Shown here in pieces: positions 7,438-15,371 of a DNA stretch of 64,000 nucleotides. A model generated the notes under the pieces. The model was not told the origin of the DNA, searched no databases, and saw nothing but the letters and a program-made list of their open reading frames with translations. The stretch spans positions 23,524-87,523 of the forward strand of contig QZIZ01000019.1 in assembly GCA_003599195.1 (NCBI GenBank), given 5' to 3'. The translations under genes were made by a program, and so were the position numbers. This DNA comes from Deltaproteobacteria bacterium (GTDB lineage Bacteria; Desulfobacterota; Desulfobaccia; Desulfobaccales; 0-14-0-80-60-11). How positions within the stretch are numbered: the stretch's first letter is position 1; the number at the start of each line of letters is the position of its first letter.

Positions 7438-8094
7438 TTAAGCAAAACCCGGCAAGATCTCCAGCAGGTCCCGATGATCCTGGAGATGGTATTGGGCTTC
7501 CAGCCCCGGGTTTTTGTAGGCTGCAAAAATAACTCCCGCTTGCCTGGAGACCAATAGGTCCACCGGCGCATCCCCGATGTACACGGCTTCCTCCGGCTCC
7601 ACCCGGAAATGCTTCAGGATTTTCAGCAGGCATTCCGGGTGGGGCTTCGGTTGGGCCACGTCATAACTGCTCACCGTCAGGTCGAAGAGATCTTCCAGCC
7701 CCAATTCCTTCAGCACCATGGGCAGGCTTTTGCCCCGGTTGGTGGCGATGGCGGTATGGTATTTAGGGCGCAAGGCCGCCAGGACCTCCCTGATGTGGGG
7801 CTCCAATCTGAGCAAGGACAAAAAGGGCCGGTTGTCTATGTTTAATTGATAGTCCTGGGCCGCCGCCACCCGGGGAGTGCCCTGGAAGAGAAAATCCACG
7901 GCTTCCCTGGCGGTGCAGGACTGGACAAAGTCCAGTTGGCGGGGGGTGATGGGGCCCAGCCCGAATTTTTCCAGGAGGTGATTGTAAAACGCGGCATTGG
8001 CCCGGCGGGAATCGATCAAAACCCCGTCGCAATCGTAGATGACCACCTTGACGGCCGCCAGGCCGGCGCCAGTCCGGGGGGCGGAACTAACCAC
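7438..8094 (-). CDS. HAD-superfamily hydrolase (phosphoglycolate-phosphatase-like)
   Basis: About 218 residues. HAD motif I is VIYDCDGVLIDS (nucleophile and acid Asp), motif II is AIATNRG, the motif III Lys is in AQPKPHPECLL, and motif IV is YIGDAPVDLLV. The cap sequence between motifs I and II is the C1 helical type of the Gph/beta-phosphoglucomutase group. It is likely a cytoplasmic phosphatase of a small metabolite; the substrate cannot be predicted. It follows the tatB-like gene by 54 bases on the same strand and probably shares its transcript. The first residues (MVSSAPRTGAG) may not be native; an internal start near VKVVIYD is possible. Confidence 0.88.
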   Translation of the reverse strand: MVSSAPRTGAGLAAVKVVIYDCDGVLIDSRRANAAFYNHLLEKFGLGPITPRQLDFVQSCTAREAVDFLFQGTPRVAAAQDYQLNIDNRPFLSLLRLEPHIREVLAALRPKYHTAIATNRGKSLPMVLKELGLEDLFDLTVSSYDVAQPKPHPECLLKILKHFRVEPEEAVYIGDAPVDLLVSRQAGVIFAAYKNPGLEAQYHLQDHRDLLEILPGFA

Positions 8095-8148
8095 GAAGCG
8101 GCAGGCCTGCCCGGGCCTCTAGGGGCGAAATAGAGGAAAGCAAGGCGC

Positions 8149-8745
8149 TCAGGCCGCCGGCCCTCCCTCCGGGAGGCTGTTCTTCGGAGGCTGCTCCGGA
8201 GGTTTGGGGGCTTCCGCCTTTTTCGCCAAAGTGGCGCCGCAGCCGGGACAGAAGAGCAAATCGGCGTCCAGTTTCCGGGAGCACTGGGGGCAGGTGATCA
8301 GCTTAGGGGGCGGAACCGGTTCCCGGGAACGGTAATGGCTCACCCCCGCCACCCGCTGGTGGCCGCAGGCGGGGCAGAAGAGATGGTCGGGATCCAGATC
8401 CCGGTCGCATTGAGGGCAGACATACCAGATCGGCTCTTCATGATCCTCCAACGGCATCTCTTCTTCGTGGCGCTGGCCGCAATGGGGGCAAAAGGTGAAC
8501 CTCTGCTCCATGGTGCGGGAGCAATGGGGGCAGGTGAATAACTCGGGCAGCGGCGGAGGCGTCAGCGCCGTCAACGGGGGATTCAGGGCCTTTTGGTACT
8601 GCTGGGTAAAATCGGTGCTGGCCTGGCGTAGCTTGGCCGTCCACTGGGCGATTTTTTGGGCTATCTCCGGCAGTTTCTCCGGCCCGAAGAGGATCAGGGC
8701 CAGGACCAGAAGGAGAATCAGTTGCTCAAAAGAAATGCCGATCAC
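8149..8745 (-). CDS. TatA/TatB-type translocase subunit fused to three zinc ribbons
   Basis: 198 residues. Residues 1-45 are a Tat pore-subunit module: hydrophobic helix (LILLLVLALILFG), hinge FGPEKLPE, then an amphipathic helix. The Glu at the hinge and lower helix similarity suggest TatB more than TatA. Residues 70-170 carry three four-cysteine ribbons: C72/C75/C86/C89, C110/C113/C124/C127 and C152/C155/C166/C169. The tail is Pro/Lys-rich. TatB normally recognises twin-arginine signal peptides with TatC at the inner membrane; ordinary TatB has no zinc ribbons. The start codon lies 16 bases after the tatA-like gene, so the two form an operon. No tatC is in the window. Confidence 0.85.
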   Translation of the reverse strand: MIGISFEQLILLLVLALILFGPEKLPEIAQKIAQWTAKLRQASTDFTQQYQKALNPPLTALTPPPLPELFTCPHCSRTMEQRFTFCPHCGQRHEEEMPLEDHEEPIWYVCPQCDRDLDPDHLFCPACGHQRVAGVSHYRSREPVPPPKLITCPQCSRKLDADLLFCPGCGATLAKKAEAPKPPEQPPKNSLPEGGPAA

Positions 8746-8761
8746 ACGCCACCCGCAGCAA

Positions 8762-9040
8762 TCAGGCTTTTAAGCTCTGGCCGCAATGGGGACAGAAGGC
8801 AATATCCGGGGCGACTTCTTTACTGCACTTGGGGCAGGGTTTGGTCTGGGCGGCAGCGGTCGCGGCAGGAGAGGCTTTGGCTTCTTCCTTGGGCAGGACC
8901 TCGGGTTCATCATGGGCCTTCTTAAAGCTGCGGATGGCCTTGCCGATGCTGTCTCCCAACTCCGGCAACCGCCGGGGGCCGAAGAGCAGCAAAACGATGA
9001 CCAGGATGATGATGATGGTTCCCAGATTGTAACCGAACAT
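8762..9040 (-). CDS. tatA: TatA-type translocase subunit with C-terminal zinc ribbon
   Basis: 92 residues. The N-terminal 42 residues are a canonical TatA module: one membrane helix (IIIILVIVLLLFG), FGPRRLPELGDSIGKAI, then RSFKKA. TatA oligomers form the pore that moves folded proteins across the inner membrane. After an Ala/Lys/Glu linker the protein ends with a zinc ribbon (C69/C72/C83/C86) instead of a disordered tail. It heads the transcript tatA-tatB-like-HAD phosphatase. The ribbon should face the cytoplasm and might bind zinc, substrate or a partner; its role is unknown. Confidence 0.9.
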   Translation of the reverse strand: MFGYNLGTIIIILVIVLLLFGPRRLPELGDSIGKAIRSFKKAHDEPEVLPKEEAKASPAATAAAQTKPCPKCSKEVAPDIAFCPHCGQSLKA

Positions 9041-9100
9041 GGTATGCCTCTTGTATTTTTGTTAAAATATAACAATATTTACCCAAAAAACAAGGGGCGG

Positions 9101-9190
9101 TTCAGTGATTCAGTTATCAGTAATCAGTGATCAGTGATCAGTGGTTTCTTTGACCACTGATTACTGATTACTGATCACTGATTACTGGTC
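9101..9190. repeat. Inverted heptamer arrays (ATCAGTG / CACTGAT)
   Basis: Left arm 9101-9145 holds TCAGTGA-type 7-bp units and right arm 9150-9190 holds the complementary ACTGATT/ACTGATC units, so the region can fold into one long imperfect hairpin. It lies in the divergent gap between tatA and rarA, ending about 24 bases before the rarA start. Confidence 0.85.
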
Positions 9191-9213
9191 TCTGCTAATG
9201 GCCACCGACCAAT

Positions 9214-10563
9214 ATGAATAAAACTTCTTCCCTCTTCGCGCCTCCCCAACCTCTGGCAGCCCGCATGCGGCCCAAGGTATTGGACGAATTCGCGGGCCAG
9301 CAGCACCTGGTGGGGAAAGGAAGGCTGTTGTGGCGGGCGTTGCAGGCCCGGCGGCTTTTTTCCTCTATGATCTTCTGGGGTCCCCCGGGCTCCGGGAAGA
9401 CCACCCTGGCCCGGGTCATCGCCCGGGTCCTGGACTGCCAGTTTGCCAGCCTGAGCGCGGTCATGTCCGGGGTGGCGGATTTGCGCAAAGTGGTGGATGA
9501 GGCCCGGACCTGGCAGGCCCGGGGCCGCCGCACCGTGGTCCTCATCGACGAAATCCACCGCTTCAACAAGGCCCAGCAGGACGCGCTCCTGCCCCACGTG
9601 GAGGAGGGGCTACTGACCCTCATCGGCGCCACCACCGAAAATCCCTATTTTGAGATCATCGGCCCCTTGTTGTCCCGGGCCCGGATTTTTATCTTCGAAC
9701 CCCTTGCCGAGGAAGAAATCCTGGTGATCTTACGCCGGGCCCTGGTGGACCGGGATCAGGGACTGGGGGGCATGCCTTTGGAGGTGACTGAAGAAGCACT
9801 GGGGCATTTTGCCCGGATGTCCGCGGGCGACGCCCGCCGGGCCTTGACCGCCCTGGAGTTGGCGGCCTTGAGCACCGCGGCGGATGAGAAGGGAATCATC
9901 CGCGTGGACCTGGCCGCGGCCAGGGAGTGCATGCCCCGGCGGGACCTCCTCTATGACAAGGAGGGCGACGCCCACTACGACACCGTGAGCGCCTTCATCA
10001 AGAGCGTGCGCGGTTCCGACCCGAACGCGGCCCTCTACTGGCTGGCCCGGATGCTGGAGGCCGGCGAAGACCCCCGGTTCATCATGCGCCGCCTCCTGAT
10101 CCTGGCCTCGGAGGACATCGGCCTGGCCGACCCCCAGGCCCTGGTCCAGGTGGCTGCGGCCTCCCAGGCCCTTACCTGGGTGGGCCTGCCGGAGGGCCAA
10201 TACCATCTGGCCCAGGCCACCCTTTACCTGGCCTTAGCTCCCAAAAGCAATTCCACCATGGCCTACTTCCGAGCCCAGGCGCAGCTTAAGGAAAAAGGGG
10301 CCACCAAGGTGCCCGCGCCTTTTCAGGACGCCCACCGGGACCGGAAGGGTCTGGGACACGGGCAGGGCTACCTTTACCCCCATGATTACCCCGGCCATTT
10401 CGTGGAGCAGGATTATCTGCCGGAGGAATTGGCCGGGGCCCGCTTCTATGAGCCGGGCACAGAGGGCGCGGAGCCGGAGTTGGCGGCCCGCTGGCGGGCC
10501 TTTAGGGAAAAAGGCGGCAATCCCGGCAGCGGCGGTGAAAACCCGGGGGACGAATCTATTTGA
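9214..10563 (+). CDS. rarA: Replication-associated recombination protein A (AAA+ ATPase)
   Basis: 449 residues, the usual length for RarA/MgsA. The AAA+ core is complete: N-terminal PLAARMRPKVLDEFAGQQHL, Walker A GPPGSGKTTLARVIA, Walker B VVLIDEIHRFNKAQQDALL, sensor 1 GATTENP, and sensor 2 region MSAGDARRALTALELA. The C-terminal half has the family sequences HYDTVSAFIKSVRGSDPNAALYW and RRLLILASEDIGLADP. RarA is a tetrameric clamp-loader-like ATPase that acts at stalled replication forks. It is monocistronic, and the start lies just beyond an inverted heptamer repeat with no clear ribosome-binding site. Confidence 0.95.
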   Translation: MNKTSSLFAPPQPLAARMRPKVLDEFAGQQHLVGKGRLLWRALQARRLFSSMIFWGPPGSGKTTLARVIARVLDCQFASLSAVMSGVADLRKVVDEARTWQARGRRTVVLIDEIHRFNKAQQDALLPHVEEGLLTLIGATTENPYFEIIGPLLSRARIFIFEPLAEEEILVILRRALVDRDQGLGGMPLEVTEEALGHFARMSAGDARRALTALELAALSTAADEKGIIRVDLAAARECMPRRDLLYDKEGDAHYDTVSAFIKSVRGSDPNAALYWLARMLEAGEDPRFIMRRLLILASEDIGLADPQALVQVAAASQALTWVGLPEGQYHLAQATLYLALAPKSNSTMAYFRAQAQLKEKGATKVPAPFQDAHRDRKGLGHGQGYLYPHDYPGHFVEQDYLPEELAGARFYEPGTEGAEPELAARWRAFREKGGNPGSGGENPGDESI

Positions 10564-10751
10564 TACTAATTTCCTGGGAAATATGGTATAAAGAAGAGAG
10601 TTAAGGGGCGGCGGCCCCAGGCCACCTGCGCTTTTCCATCCGCCCCAAAAATGCGGGGCAATGCCTCCCGGTCCCTGGACAAATGCTTCTGAAAGACTTA
10701 TACTTTTAATGATAAAAGGGGGAGTACCGCTTCATGGAGGAGGTAAAAGCC

Positions 10752-11111
10752 ATGTCGAGGATACTCTTTGCAGACAGTGAGCCTCATATCCGGCGGCTCT
10801 TCCTGGAGGAGCTCCGGGAGGAGGGCTATGAGGTGGTGGTGGCCGGCAACGGCGCCGGCGTGGTGCGCCTGATGGAAGCGTTCGAGCCGGACGTGGTCAT
10901 CATGGAAGTCTTGCTGCCGGATATGTCCGGCGTGGAGACCGGGCGTATCGTCAAGGGTACCCGGAAGGATACCCGGGTGATCTTCCATTCCCACTGCATC
11001 CCGCCCCTGGACCTTGATTCTTTGGGCGCGGATGCGTTTGTGGTCAAGTCCCACGACCTTGGCCGTTTAAAGGAGGCCGTGCGCCGCCTCTTACCTTCCC
11101 AGGCCGCTTAG
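10752..11111 (+). CDS. Stand-alone response-regulator receiver domain with Glu at the phospho-acceptor site
   Basis: 119 residues from ATG 10752, with AGGAGG 9 bases upstream; an earlier in-frame ATG (10734) overlaps that site and is less likely. It is a single receiver domain with no output domain. Fold features are present: ILFADSE (acidic pocket), VVIMEVLLPDMSG, the switch Ser in VIFHSH and the conserved Lys in AFVVKSHD. The residue aligned with CheY Asp57 is Glu52, so ordinary phosphorylation is unlikely. Asp-to-Glu often mimics the active state. It is 30 bases upstream of the MTH1187-family gene and followed by dnaJ, probably one transcript. The cognate partner is unknown. Confidence 0.88.
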   Translation: MSRILFADSEPHIRRLFLEELREEGYEVVVAGNGAGVVRLMEAFEPDVVIMEVLLPDMSGVETGRIVKGTRKDTRVIFHSHCIPPLDLDSLGADAFVVKSHDLGRLKEAVRRLLPSQAA

Positions 11112-11141
11112 GGCGGCAGGCGCATTGCGGAGGAACCGGTC

Positions 11142-11441
11142 ATGGCCATCATGGAAATCAGCGTCACTCCCCTGGGATTAGGCCACCCGAGTGTGGGCGA
11201 TTATATCGCCGAAGTGGTGAAATATCTGCGCCAGAAAAATATCACCCACCAACTCACCGACATGGGCACCCTGGTCCACGGAGAGGCCTCCCGCCTCCTC
11301 GAGGTGGCCCAGGCCCTGCATGAGCTGCCTTTCGCCAAGGGAGTGAAGCGGGTGGTCACCCACATTACCATCGATGACCGCCGTGATAAGGAGGTTCGCC
11401 TGGGCGACAAAACCACCTCGGTTCAGGCCCGTCTCGCCTAA
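11142..11441 (+). CDS. MTH1187/YkoF-type thiamine-binding family protein
   Basis: 99 residues. Family signature at the start (MEISVTPLG) followed by SVGDYIAEVVKYL, then TDMGTLVHGEASRLLEVAQALHE and KRVVTHITIDDRRDK. These small ferredoxin-like proteins form tetramers and several bind thiamine or related pyrimidines. In Proteobacteria the physiological role is uncertain. Six bases separate its stop from the dnaJ start, so the two are translationally close. No thiamine transport genes adjoin; thiL lies 4 kb away on the other strand. Confidence 0.88.
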   Translation: MAIMEISVTPLGLGHPSVGDYIAEVVKYLRQKNITHQLTDMGTLVHGEASRLLEVAQALHELPFAKGVKRVVTHITIDDRRDKEVRLGDKTTSVQARLA

Positions 11442-11447
11442 AAAGTT

Positions 11448-12599
11448 ATGGCCAATACCAGTCGCGATTACTACTCCATCCTGGGGGTGTCCCGGGATGC
11501 CACGCCCGAAGAAATCAAGAAGTCATACCGCCAGGTGGCCATGCAGTACCACCCGGATCGCAATCCCGGTGACAAGGGAGCGGAAGAGCGGTTCAAGGAG
11601 GCCGCGGAGGCCTACGAGGTCCTCCATGACCCCGAAAAGCGCCGCCTCTACGACCGCTACGGCCATGAGGGAGTCTCCTCCACCGGTTTCACCGGGTTCC
11701 GGGATTTTTCCGATATTTTTCATGCCTTCAGCGATATCTTCGGGGATGTCTTCGGTTTCGGGGGGCCTGCAGGACCGCAGCCCCAGGCGGGCAACGATCT
11801 CCGTTATGATCTCTCACTGGATTTCATGGACGCGGCCCTGGGCACGGAAGTGACCCTGGAAGTGCCCCGGGTGGCCAACTGCCGCACCTGCGGCGGCAAC
11901 GGCGCCAAACCCGGAACCAGAAAGATTCCCTGCACCCAGTGCGGCGGCCGGGGGGTAATCTCCCGGACGCACGGCATCTTTCAGATCACCACCACCTGCC
12001 CCCGCTGCCAGGGGTTAAAAGAGTTCATCTCCGAACCCTGCCCCGCGTGCCGGGGTGAAGGCCGGGTCCGGGAAAAGAAGAAGCTTAAGGTAAAAATCCC
12101 CCCGGGCATGGACAGCGGCACTCATCTGGTCATGTCCAGCGAAGGCAACGACGGCGTCTTCGGAGGGCCCCCGGGGGATCTTTATATCATCCTCCAGGTG
12201 AAACCCCATGAACGCTTCCGGCGGGACGGCTATGATTTGCATCTCCAGGTGCCCGTCTCCTTTCCCCAGGCGGCCTTGGGCGCCCGGATCACCATTCCGC
12301 TGCTCTCCGCCTCCCGGGAGATTGTCATCCCTCCCGGGACTCAACCCGGGGAGATTATCCGCCTGAAGGGGGAAGGGGTCCCTTATCCCAAAGGCTCCCG
12401 CCGGGGTGATCTGCTGGTGGAAGTGCGGGTGGCCGTCCCCCGGCAATTGACGCCCAAGCAACAAGAGTTCTTGCAGGAGTGGCTCAAGGAGGAGGGGGGG
12501 GAGCAGGCCGCGGCCGGGGTCAAATCCCAGGCGGCAGCCAACCCCGGAGAAGAAAGTTTTCTCAAAAAAATTTGGCATACCTGGATAAATCCCAAATAG
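11448..12599 (+). CDS. dnaJ: Chaperone protein DnaJ
   Basis: 383 residues with complete domain order. The J domain at 1-70 includes the HPD motif (QYHPDRNPGD). A Gly/Phe-rich linker (GDVFGFGGPAG) follows. The zinc centre has four CxxCxGxG-type motifs (CRTCGGNG, CTQCGGRG, CPRCQGLK with imperfect glycines, CPACRGEG), then the C-terminal substrate-binding domains (KVKIPPGMDSG). It is a DnaK co-chaperone that delivers unfolded proteins and stimulates ATP hydrolysis. No dnaK or grpE is adjacent. It follows the MTH1187-type gene by 6 bases. The C-terminal extension after EWLKEEGG is lineage-specific. Confidence 0.96.
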   Translation: MANTSRDYYSILGVSRDATPEEIKKSYRQVAMQYHPDRNPGDKGAEERFKEAAEAYEVLHDPEKRRLYDRYGHEGVSSTGFTGFRDFSDIFHAFSDIFGDVFGFGGPAGPQPQAGNDLRYDLSLDFMDAALGTEVTLEVPRVANCRTCGGNGAKPGTRKIPCTQCGGRGVISRTHGIFQITTTCPRCQGLKEFISEPCPACRGEGRVREKKKLKVKIPPGMDSGTHLVMSSEGNDGVFGGPPGDLYIILQVKPHERFRRDGYDLHLQVPVSFPQAALGARITIPLLSASREIVIPPGTQPGEIIRLKGEGVPYPKGSRRGDLLVEVRVAVPRQLTPKQQEFLQEWLKEEGGEQAAAGVKSQAAANPGEESFLKKIWHTWINPK

Positions 12600-12740
12600 A
12601 GACCGGGAGAAACGCCAGGAAAACCTGTTAATGACCCCCCTTTTCCGGGGGGATATCCGCCTGCAACCGCCCACCGGGACGGCAGCTTTTCCGGGAGCCC
12701 TCCCCGGGCGGCCGCCCCTGCCGGCACCTGAAAAACCACC

Positions 12741-13748
12741 ATGATCAAGCGCGCCCTGTTCTTCGGGGGTTATTTTTTATTCTGTCTCGCCTGTTTTCTC
12801 CTGGCCTTCGAATTTATTTACCGCTATCAGCTCATCGATTTCTTCCAGCCGGAACTGCGGGCCAACAACTCCCCCGGGGATTTGCGGGGCTCAAACCGCA
12901 TAACTCTCCTGACCATGGGAGATTCCTTCTCCGCCGGGGATAATACCTGGGTGACCTATCTCAGGGAACAGTTACCCGACTTCAGGATTATCAATGCCGC
13001 GGTGTCGGCCACCGGGGTCTTCGAAGCCCAGTACATGGCCCCCCGGCGGTTTCGGGAATTCCGGCCCCAGGTGTTCATTTACCAGGTCTACGTGGGCAAC
13101 GACATCCAGGATATCCGCCGGCCCCTGAATTGGCGGACCATGACACCGGTCCGCTATCTTTACGGCTTTGCCTGCAGCTACCTGGGTTTGCGTTCCCTGA
13201 CCTTCGCCAATTACCGGCTAGCCCAATTAGTCAGAAGACCGGGGTACGAGAGGGTGCTGCCTCAGGATGAGCCTTTTTCCCCGGTCACCTATCCCTATAG
13301 CGTCATCGTATATACCCGGGCCGAGCCCGGCAATCTGGAAGATACGATCCTGGCCCGGGGCGCACGGGGCCGGGACGTGGACACCCTGATTAAAGGCATA
13401 AAAACGCTGACGGGCTATGCCCCCCCGGAGTGCCGCAAATACGTGGTGGTGATCCCCGACGCCGCCCAGGTGAGCGATTTCTATTTGGACCATATGAAGC
13501 AATTGGGAGTCCGGGTGAGCCAACCCCAAAAATTCCAGCAGGATGATTATCCCATGCTCCATCGGTTGCAGGAGGGTTTACGGGACCGGGAAATCATAGT
13601 TTTGAACCCCTTGCCCCTGTTCAAGGGGCACGAACGGCAAGGCCGGAGACTTTATTACTCCAATGATTCCCACCTGAAGCCCATGGGCCAGGAAATCCTG
13701 GGTGAATTCATCCTGGATCGGCTCACCGCCGACGGCCTCGCTTCTTAA
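12741..13748 (+). CDS. Membrane-anchored SGNH/GDSL hydrolase-like protein
   Basis: 335 residues. One N-terminal membrane helix (residues 4-25) precedes an extracytoplasmic domain. SGNH blocks are visible: GDSFSAGD (nucleophile Ser), AAVSATG, VGNDIQD (Gly and Asn of the oxyanion hole) and the C-terminal DSHLKPMGQ (catalytic Asp-x-x-His). The layout resembles AlgJ/AlgX-type and lipase-like proteins that acetylate or deacetylate surface polysaccharide. The target is unknown. It stands alone between dnaJ and era. A GC hairpin about 90 bases upstream lacks a U tract. Confidence 0.8.
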   Translation: MIKRALFFGGYFLFCLACFLLAFEFIYRYQLIDFFQPELRANNSPGDLRGSNRITLLTMGDSFSAGDNTWVTYLREQLPDFRIINAAVSATGVFEAQYMAPRRFREFRPQVFIYQVYVGNDIQDIRRPLNWRTMTPVRYLYGFACSYLGLRSLTFANYRLAQLVRRPGYERVLPQDEPFSPVTYPYSVIVYTRAEPGNLEDTILARGARGRDVDTLIKGIKTLTGYAPPECRKYVVVIPDAAQVSDFYLDHMKQLGVRVSQPQKFQQDDYPMLHRLQEGLRDREIIVLNPLPLFKGHERQGRRLYYSNDSHLKPMGQEILGEFILDRLTADGLAS

Positions 13749-13750
13749 AA

Positions 13751-13783
13751 CCGTTTGCCGTTTTCTGTTTTCCGTTTTCTGTT
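13751..13783. repeat. Heptamer tandem repeat (GTTTTCT / GTTTTCC)
   Basis: Successive 7-bp units CGTTTGC, CGTTTTC, TGTTTTC, CGTTTTC, TGTTAAT lie just after the SGNH gene stop. There is no inverted partner nearby. The rest of the gap up to era is AT-rich, with no recognised element. Confidence 0.75.
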
Positions 13784-13937
13784 AATAAATCATTAGATTA
13801 CCAATAAGTTGCCTTGCAATTCGTTTTCAATCGAGAGGAAAATTGGTATAAGAGGGCTATGGAATGTTTAGAAAAATAGATAGGATTGAACCTTGAAAAT
13901 CTTGGACCCGTAAATTTATGCCATAGTTGAATTCGCC

Positions 13938-14849
13938 ATGCCATCCGACCCGAAAACCGAAAACCGCTTCAAATGCGGCCGCGTGGCCCTCATCGGCCTG
14001 CCCAACGCGGGGAAGTCCACGCTGCTAAATCGCCTGGTGGGCGAGAAGCTTTCCATCACCTCACCCAAACCCCAGACCACCCGCCACCGGCTCTTAGGCA
14101 TCGTCAACCGCCCCGGGGCCCAGCTTTTATACCTGGACACTCCCGGGGTCCTGGAACCGAAAGGCCCCTTGAACCTGAGCCTGGTGGAGGCGGCATTAAG
14201 CGCACTGGCCGGAGCGGATGTGGTGGTCTGGCTGGTGGAGCCCCGGCCGCCCGATCCCCGGGACCGGGTCTTGCTCCCCCACCTGCAGCAGCTCTCCCAA
14301 CCCCTGGTGGTGGCCATCAATAAGATCGACCTGGTCTCCAAACCGAAACTCCTGCCCCTGATGGCGGCTTACCATCAGCTCTTTCCTGGAGGACCGGTTA
14401 TTCCGGTGAGCGCCCTTTTAGGCGAAGGCCTCCCGGAGTTGGAGGGGGAAATTATCAAGTTGCTGCCGGCAGGTCCCCCCATCTACTCGGAAGACCAGGT
14501 CACGGAACAGACGGAACGCTTTCTGGTGGCCGAGCTGATCCGGGAACGGCTTCTGCACCACCTGGGGGAGGAGATTCCCTATGCGGTGGCCGTGGATATC
14601 GAGGAATTCGACGAGTCCCGGCGCCCCGAACTGGTGCGCGTCCGGGCGGTGATTTACGTGGAGCGGACGTCCCAGAAGGGCATCGTCATCGGCAAGAAAG
14701 GGCATCTCTTAAAGACCGTGGGCCAGGAGGCCCGTATCGAGATGGAGGACTTGCTGGGCTGCCGGGTCTTTTTAGACCTTTGGGTGAAGGTCTGGAAAAA
14801 TTGGCGCAAGGACCCCCGGGCCTTGCGATTGTTGGGGTATCAGACTTAA
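13938..14849 (+). CDS. era: GTPase Era, ribosome assembly factor
   Basis: 303 residues. The G1 motif is IGLPNAGKSTLLNRLVGEK, G2 SPKPQTTRH, G3 DTPG, G4 NKID, and the G5 region VSALLGEG. The C-terminal KH domain has VYVERTSQKGIVIGKKG followed by LLKTVGQEAR and CRVFLDLWVKV. Era binds the 3' end of 16S rRNA and couples 30S maturation to growth. The ATG gives the usual N-terminus, though no ribosome-binding site is obvious. Sixty bases separate it from the following membrane-protein/kinase pair. Confidence 0.97.
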   Translation: MPSDPKTENRFKCGRVALIGLPNAGKSTLLNRLVGEKLSITSPKPQTTRHRLLGIVNRPGAQLLYLDTPGVLEPKGPLNLSLVEAALSALAGADVVVWLVEPRPPDPRDRVLLPHLQQLSQPLVVAINKIDLVSKPKLLPLMAAYHQLFPGGPVIPVSALLGEGLPELEGEIIKLLPAGPPIYSEDQVTEQTERFLVAELIRERLLHHLGEEIPYAVAVDIEEFDESRRPELVRVRAVIYVERTSQKGIVIGKKGHLLKTVGQEARIEMEDLLGCRVFLDLWVKVWKNWRKDPRALRLLGYQT

Positions 14850-14909
14850 AAAACCTTCATTGACAATCACCCCGCAGATGCCAATAATAGGTGCAAGAGG
14901 CGCACATCC

Positions 14910-15371
14910 ATGAAACGCGGCCTGGTTCAGATCTTTTCCGGGGTTTTGTTTCTCCTCCTCTTGTCTCCCGGCTATGCCTCGGCCCAGGGCTGGTTCCTGT
15001 GGGGCACGGAAGGCTCCTATATCCACCAGTTGGCGCACCTCCTCTTCTGCGGGGCCATGATTTTTTTTATCTACGAGATGCGCCAGGAGAAACTGCTGCG
15101 TTTCCGGGGCCTGCGTTCCCTGATGTGGGGCTGCGGCATCCTGGCTCTCTGGAATCTGGACGCGGTGGTGGGCCACACCCTGGAATGGGGCCGAGCCAAC
15201 CGGGTATTCATAGGCCAGGGCTTTTTTCAGCGCCTGGTCATGGAGGATTGGGAATCCTGGTTTTATTACCTTACCAAGATTGATCATTTTGCCTTGCTGA
15301 TTCCCGCTTTTTATCTTTTTTACCGGGGGCTCAAAACTCTGGCCCTGGAGTCAAAATCCGAATCGCGATGA
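14910..15371 (+). CDS. Multi-pass membrane protein coupled to a histidine kinase
   Basis: 153 residues: a signal-peptide-like or first membrane helix (VLFLLLLSPGYASA) and about three further hydrophobic segments near 38-52, 72-85 and 127-143. His residues lie at the edges (HQLAH, GHTLEWG, DHFALL). It overlaps the downstream histidine kinase gene by four bases (ATGA), implying coupled translation. It probably acts as a membrane partner or sensory component for that kinase; this is inference from the overlap. I do not recognise the family. Confidence 0.75.
   Translation: MKRGLVQIFSGVLFLLLLSPGYASAQGWFLWGTEGSYIHQLAHLLFCGAMIFFIYEMRQEKLLRFRGLRSLMWGCGILALWNLDAVVGHTLEWGRANRVFIGQGFFQRLVMEDWESWFYYLTKIDHFALLIPAFYLFYRGLKTLALESKSESR

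Noticed and set aside
9101-9190. Possible CRISPR array
   Set aside because: The units are 7 bp and contiguous, with no unique spacers, and no cas genes occur in the window. The same holds for the other tandem arrays.
12634-12652. CCCCCC-GGGGGG hairpin as terminator of dnaJ
   Set aside because: No U tract follows, and the loop and stem could be chance in a GC-rich gap.
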